A stretch of 13,823 nucleotides of DNA from Monoraphidium neglectum. Lineage: Eukaryota; Chlorophyta; Chlorophyceae; Sphaeropleales; Selenastraceae. A model generated the notes under the pieces. The model worked only from the letters and a program-made list of their open reading frames with translations. It was not told the origin of the DNA and made no database searches. Positions 9,483 through 13,823 of this stretch are shown here, in pieces. Location of the stretch: assembly GCF_000611645.1 (NCBI RefSeq), contig NW_014012437.1, positions 2,613 to 16,435 on the forward strand, read 5' to 3'. Within the stretch, counting starts at the first letter, position 1. The number at the start of each line of letters is the position of its first letter. Made by a program: the position numbers and the translations under genes.

Positions 9483-11741
9483 TCAGGGGGCTGCCAGCAG
9501 CTTATTGGCACGCACTGCCCTCAACAGCCGCCGCCCCGCCGCGCCATGGCGCCCTTGTTTTTTGTGATTCGTGCCAAATGTACCGTTTGCGAGTGCTTCA
9601 AACCTGGCCATAGGCACAGGTGCCACTTTGCTCGACCTGCAGCGGCCTTCAGATCGGGCGCTGCAGTCGCGCGCACTCCTGGCGATCGAGCCGTCGGGGT
9701 CACCAATGAGGCTGATCAGCTCGCCCACGCCGGTGAGCTCGCAGGTGCCGTCGGCGTCAGAGGTCAATCTGAAACCAACGTCGGGTACCAGAGAGACACC
9801 GCTGCTGATCGGCGCCCAGCGACAGGTGGGAGAGCGCTTGCCGCAACCCTTGCGGGTGTCCAGTCCGCTGCAGAAGGTCCGCAAGCGCCTCCTGGCGCGT
9901 GCGGTCCAGCACCCGCCAGTGAAGGCGGGATCAAGAGAGATGAGCTGACTCACCACGCGAATGTACTGCACCGAGCAGTGTTCATGTGAGTGTGTGTGAA
10001 TGAAAGAGTGCGCGTGTGTGCGCGCGTGAGTGTTTGTGTGTGTGTGGGGGGGGGGGGGTTGCGCGCAAGCGCAAGCGCTCACACGCGCCCACGCGCACGC
10101 CTGTGTACGCGTGCATGTAGCATGTGCAAGTGTGGCCTCAAATCTTCTCAGCACCAACGAGACAGCATATCCCGTTCGCCTCAACTTCCAGCACTGTCTG
10201 TGGGGCGCTCACCCCCTTGTAGTTCTCCCTCTCCAGGACCGCTGCCTGTTCTCGATGCATGCACAGGTTTACTGCGATGCCCACAGCCCCACTGTCAGCA
10301 GGGGCCAACGACTGCCGAAGCCCCCGCAGCGCTGCACCAGAAGCTGCGGCGTCAACCTTCACAACGGGTGCGGGCTTTATGGCTGGCACCGGTGCAGTTG
10401 TGGACGCTGCGACTGCGCGGTTGTGCTGGTCAGCAGGAGTCTTGTCAGCTGGCAATGGGAGTGTGCCGAACCAGACACATCCCTTGCCCCGAAGCCGCTC
10501 ACACGCGGCCTGGTCGTCGACGCCATGCTGGGTGAGGTGGCGTGGGTGGTTGGGTGAGTAGAGGGCACACACGCGAAGAGCGTGAGGGGGCTGCATGGTG
10601 TAGTTGCATGCTGCGGGCTCAACGGGTGGCGCCTGGGATCGCTTGGCAGGCATTCTGAACAGCAATGCGACAAGTTGGTACAATCATGCCACATGAACCA
10701 TGTCTTGGGCCGGCGGGGGTGGCAAAGGTTGGCCAACAGACGAGAGCAGCCTGGCTCGCGCACCCAACAGGTCTCGTACTTTGCTGCTTTGGATCCGGGG
10801 CAGAAATGTTGCATCCCGTCCTCTGGTGTGGTGGCGTAGCAGCCCTTCAAGCACACGTACAAATTGCATGTGTATGTGTGTGTGACTGCACAGCCGCCCC
10901 CTCCAGCATGCAATTGATCGAAAGCGTGCCAAACGCCAACGAGGCGCATGCCCACAACCTCAGGGTGCAGCACGTGACCACTGGCAAGCTTGCAAGGTCC
11001 TCAGCAATATTGGCACTAGGTGAGTCCTTGAACCATCGCAAGCGCCACCACCTGGGCCGCCCCACCTTGCTGCTGTCCCACATGCATGTGAAGTCAGCGT
11101 TGAGGGCGCCCCTGGCCTTGCAGGCTTGCTCCTTGCCGATAATGTCACACAGTGTGTCCGCGCTCCGCCGCCGCAGCCAGCCACGCGAAATATCATCAAC
11201 CACGCTGGACACGTCAGCACGTGCCAGGATGAACGCTGCGAGAGCAGGGTGCAGATGGTCAGCGACTGCAGGAGCAACGTGGCATGGAGGGCGGCACGCG
11301 CCCACCTGTCGGCGGCAGGCAGGCCGAGGGGGGACAGGGTTGAGGCCCAACACTGGTTGCTTGTAGGAGCCAGTTCGTCATTTATCATTCAGGCTGCTGC
11401 TGCCGCATACCTTCGTTGACCTGGCATGTTGCATCGTTTGGGTTCCACACGCACTGTGCAGCGGCCAGTTTGCCGGGGTCCGCTGCATTGACGACCAGCA
11501 GGGACAGGAGGCTGGGACGCGATGTCACTAGAAAGTGCTGTGTTGCGCGCGCTGCTGCACTTGTGCGCCGGTCCTCGCTGGCTGGGGTGAGGCCTCGGCT
11601 CACAACAGCAATGGGGCCTGCTGCGCAGCACACGCAGATAATTGCCAGCAGCGGCACCGTTCGCGGCTGCCAGCAGGCAGAACGGCTCTGATTTTGAGGT
11701 TTACTTCGATAGGAATTGTTGGGAACCGGTCGACGAGGCAT
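9483..11741 (-). CDS. Gene C: cysteine-rich C-x-W repeat secreted protein, tandem paralogue of B, 5 exons, 459 aa
   Basis: Exons: 11411-11741, 11066-11235, 10764-10844, 10213-10527, 9483-9965; introns are GT-AG with phases 1, 0, 0, 0. It has the same order of modules as gene B: CVW at 97, CMW in exon 2, the TPEDG...CPGS module in exon 3 (18 of 27 residues identical to B), CVW at 211, then an exon-5 block with C318, C331, C340 and CRW at 347. The hydrophobic segment VPLLAIICVCCAAGPIAVV (29-47) matches B's signal peptide but is preceded by about 28 extra residues. The start is the only in-frame ATG before that core, yet the extension aligns with B's 5' UTR, so it may not be the true start. The linker in exon 4 is 44 residues shorter than B's. 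The protein ends in LLRAVRANKLLAAP, with no hydrophobic anchor, so it is predicted to be soluble and secreted. Function unknown. Confidence 0.78.
9986..10058. repeat. TG-rich tract ending in a run of 13 G, in intron 4 of gene C
   Basis: The plus strand alternates TGTG with GAG and GCG interruptions and ends in G13 at 10046-10058. It lies in the intron 9966-10212, equivalent to the B intron that holds the pure (TG)n run. Confidence 0.85.
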
Positions 11742-13211
11742 CGATGCGGCCGGCCTGCTGAGATATGATAATCAGCGGGCGCACACTATCAACGGATTCG
11801 CTTGAACTGCGGAACGATTTGCAACGGACCACCCTTCTTGAAAGAATGTTGTAGCCTACTTCCTTCCGTGTTCGTACCAGGTGCACTTGCGGACAGCACA
11901 AACCCAATGGCCACTCAGGCGGTGCCTGAGCAGTGCCAACCAGGTGCCAACAATGGCTCGCTTGGCCTGGCGCTTTCTGGGTGTCAGGCTCTGGTGGTGT
12001 GTACTTGTGTAGCACACGCAAGCACACAGGTGCTTAGTGACCAGCGAGCCAGGATTGAATTGGATTGGCTGCTGCGCAGGCTCGCTTTGCCGGGTTCGCT
12101 ACCTGATATCTAATAATTCATCCAAATCTCTGCTGGACAACCACACTCCCACAGCCCATGCTTGCATCCTGTGGCATCAGCAATACATGTAGCGCCTCTC
12201 AAGGCTGGCAGCATCTTGGGGCTCATGTGGCCTTGGCCAGCAGCCCAAGATGTAATATTTACTCCTGGTCACGACAAATTGGACAGCACTGCGCCATGCT
12301 GGATCTTGAAGGGGTCAACATCCAGGGCTGTATCTTGGACTGCGCCATTGGCGTCTGGGAAGCTCCAGCTCTCTGAGCAGTTTTGAGGGACGAACGACAA
12401 ATTGACCCGCTGCTTGCTCCACGTTCGGTAACAAAATCCAAAGTGTCATCCGCACGCATCATGTGCGCCATGGCGCTACGAACAGCGCATGCATAGACGT
12501 CGCAGAGCCTGGTAGAGGTGAAAGAAAGCAGGCAACAGGGTTGTTCATGCACACAACACACGCAACCACCCAGCCATCCAACCACCAAACTGATTCATAA
12601 GTGCAGCAGGACGAGCAAAGCGAAGGGCGTGTAGCAGGGCGCTGTTGCCCTGGCGGCGCGCAAGCACTGTGCTGCAAGCGGTGTGCCGCAAGTGGTGCGC
12701 CCTTGCGCCTGGGCAGCAGACCGTTGAAGGACTGACCAGAGCAAAAGAACAGCGTTGACCACCCACTGCCATCATGCACCTTCAGCTGAAGTTATCCCAC
12801 ATATACAGCATTTTGATCGCGTCTGTAAACGCTTGATCGCCTGATTTGGCCTTTCCAACCGCGTGCGCTCCCGCTGACCTGACATGCATGACCCACTGGG
12901 GTCGGGACCGAGGCCCAATGGGATGGTAACGCTGACACATAGCGTGTTTACAGGAGACAAAGCCCGCTACACCAACACCACTTGCCCCTGGGCTGCGCTC
13001 ACGCGGACCATGGGTGCTTTGGAAAATGCGCGGTGCCTATAACGCTAGTTTGGACCCCATTAGAAGTCCAGCGAGGCTCATTGTGTTAATCATACGCTTT
13101 GAACTCTCGGAGGTATCTGAACGAACGCGTTCTGCGATTCTGCGATTTACAGAGGGTTCCAAGTGAACCAAGGGCGCGGGCCTCATTAGACGATCAAGCA
13201 TCACAGAAATC
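11742..13211. other. Divergent intergenic region between gene C (-) and the LCIB/LCIC-like gene (+)
   Basis: No gene is firmly supported in these 1.47 kb. It should hold both promoters. Minus-strand frames between about 12259 and 12779 look exon-like in places, with a good acceptor at about 12510, but no complete model can be built (see findings). Confidence 0.5.
13038..13042 (+). promoter_or_regulatory. Possible TATA box upstream of the LCIB/LCIC-like gene
   Basis: TATAA lies about 170 bases upstream of the ATG at 13212. It would imply a 5' UTR of roughly 140 bases. A five-base match is weak evidence by itself. Confidence 0.25.
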
Positions 13212-13581
13212 ATGAACCTGCAAGTGCTTCGCCGTGCCGCAGTGCTGGGCAGCGCGCGGGCCCCGAGCGTGGCACTGCACCACGCACAGCAGGTGGCACG
13301 GCGGCCTGTGCGCCCCGCCCGTGCAGCCTATGGCAACGACTCCTCGCTCGAGGCGTGGCAGCCGGCCGTCAACCCCACGGCCCCCAACCCCCCGGCGCCC
13401 GCCGACCCGCCGGCGCCCGGGGAGACCGAGACGTTTGAGACCACGTCGCGCGACGCGTACTACACGCGCCGCCACGAGCTGGTGCTGGAGAGCTTCCCCA
13501 ACGCCCTGGGCGTGGACGACTTCATCAGCCGCGTGGAGATCGCACTCGCCGCACACGGCTTCCGCGGCGACAACGCCATCG
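13212..13581 (+). CDS. First exon of an LCIB/LCIC-family protein (limiting-CO2-inducible, beta-carbonic-anhydrase-like), partial
   Basis: The exon gives 123 codons plus one base, ending at a GTGCGC donor (intron from 13582). Residues 1 to about 40 are rich in Arg, Ala, Val and Ser with no acidic residue before Asp43, typical of a plastid transit peptide. Residues about 51-70 are a Pro/Ala linker. From about residue 79 the sequence SRDAYYTRRHELVLESFPNA, followed by LGVDDFISRVEIALAAHGF and ending RGDNAI, resembles the start of the conserved LCIB/LCIC domain as I know it. In Chlamydomonas these stromal proteins act in the CO2-concentrating mechanism around the pyrenoid. The zinc-binding residues and catalytic core would lie in later exons outside the window, so activity and the exact paralogue (LCIB, LCIC, LCID or LCIE type) cannot be judged. 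An upstream ORF continuing into a GC repeat is intronic read-through. Confidence 0.75.
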
Positions 13582-13823
13582 GTGCGCGCGCGCGCGCGCC
13601 GTGAACGCCCGCACCCCCTGCGCCCGCCGGGCTGCACCCCACCGCTGCAGCCAGGGCGACCGGCCGCGCGGCCGCGTCACGACAGACGCTCCGGCAGATC
13701 GCCCGTCGGCGTGCGGCGCAGGGGGTCGAATCTAGCAGGGAGCCAAAGGCTGTCCCGCGCCGCGGGGATCAGATGCCAGCCCGCTGGGCGCACTTCGCAT
13801 CAGCAGGCCACCCTCCACATCGA
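13582..13823 (+). other. Intron 1 of the LCIB/LCIC-like gene (5' part), starting with a (GC)n run
   Basis: Begins GTGCGC and runs directly into an alternating GC tract (13584-13599). An acceptor-like GCTGCAG near 13649 would keep a frame open to the window end, but the resulting basic, low-complexity peptide does not resemble the expected continuation of the domain, so the intron probably extends beyond the window. Confidence 0.6.

Noticed and set aside
12162..12386. Plus-strand 74-codon open frame between gene C and the LCIB-like gene
   Set aside because: All frames here look equally plausible by eye, and there is no supporting splice signal or motif.
13144..13150. GATTTAC, a match to the GANTTNC low-CO2 enhancer consensus described in Chlamydomonas
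   Set aside because: Only five positions are fixed, so several chance matches are expected in this intergenic region, and only one copy was noticed near the gene.
13715..13745. T-loop-like string GGTCGAATCTA suggesting a tRNA
   Set aside because: No matching acceptor stem, D-arm or anticodon arm could be found around it.

Overview
The window looks like nuclear DNA of a green alga (Chlorophyta, probably Chlorophyceae). The evidence is GC-rich, intron-dense genes with short GT-AG introns, TGTAA-type poly(A) signals of the kind used by chlorophytes, CA/GT microsatellites inside introns, and the first exon of an LCIB/LCIC-family protein, a family tied to the algal CO2-concentrating mechanism. 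There is no sign of bacterial operons, rRNA, tRNA, CRISPR or an intact transposon. All gene models below were spliced by eye, using open phase across junctions and, for two genes, comparison between paralogues.

Layout from left to right: (1) 1-148, plus strand: the end of an intron and the last exon of a gene whose protein ends in an acidic stretch and an AT-hook-like GRGRPRR tail. (2) 149-926: convergent 3' flanks with poly(A) signals on both strands. (3) 927-4578, minus strand: a complete 12-exon gene for a secreted patatin-like lipid acyl hydrolase of 394 residues, with GLSGG serine and DGG aspartate motifs. (4) 4579-5409: its upstream region and the 3' UTR of the next gene. (5) 5410-8135, minus strand: gene B, five exons, 501 residues, a cysteine-rich secreted protein with repeated C-x-W motifs and a hydrophobic C-terminal tail. 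(6) 8136-9482: intergenic. (7) 9483-11741, minus strand: gene C, five exons, 459 residues, a tandem paralogue of B without the hydrophobic tail. (8) 11742-13211: intergenic, between divergent genes. (9) 13212-13581, plus strand: first exon of an LCIB/LCIC-like plastid protein; its intron runs off the window.

The most novel content is the B/C tandem pair. I do not recognise the family. The two copies share three introns and a cysteine framework, but differ in first-intron position, N-terminus, linker length (B carries a 15-bp minisatellite) and C-terminal tail, so they look like a duplicated extracellular or cell-surface family that is diverging. No shared pathway links the patatin-like gene, the B/C pair and the LCIB-like gene; adjacency alone is weak evidence in this kind of genome.
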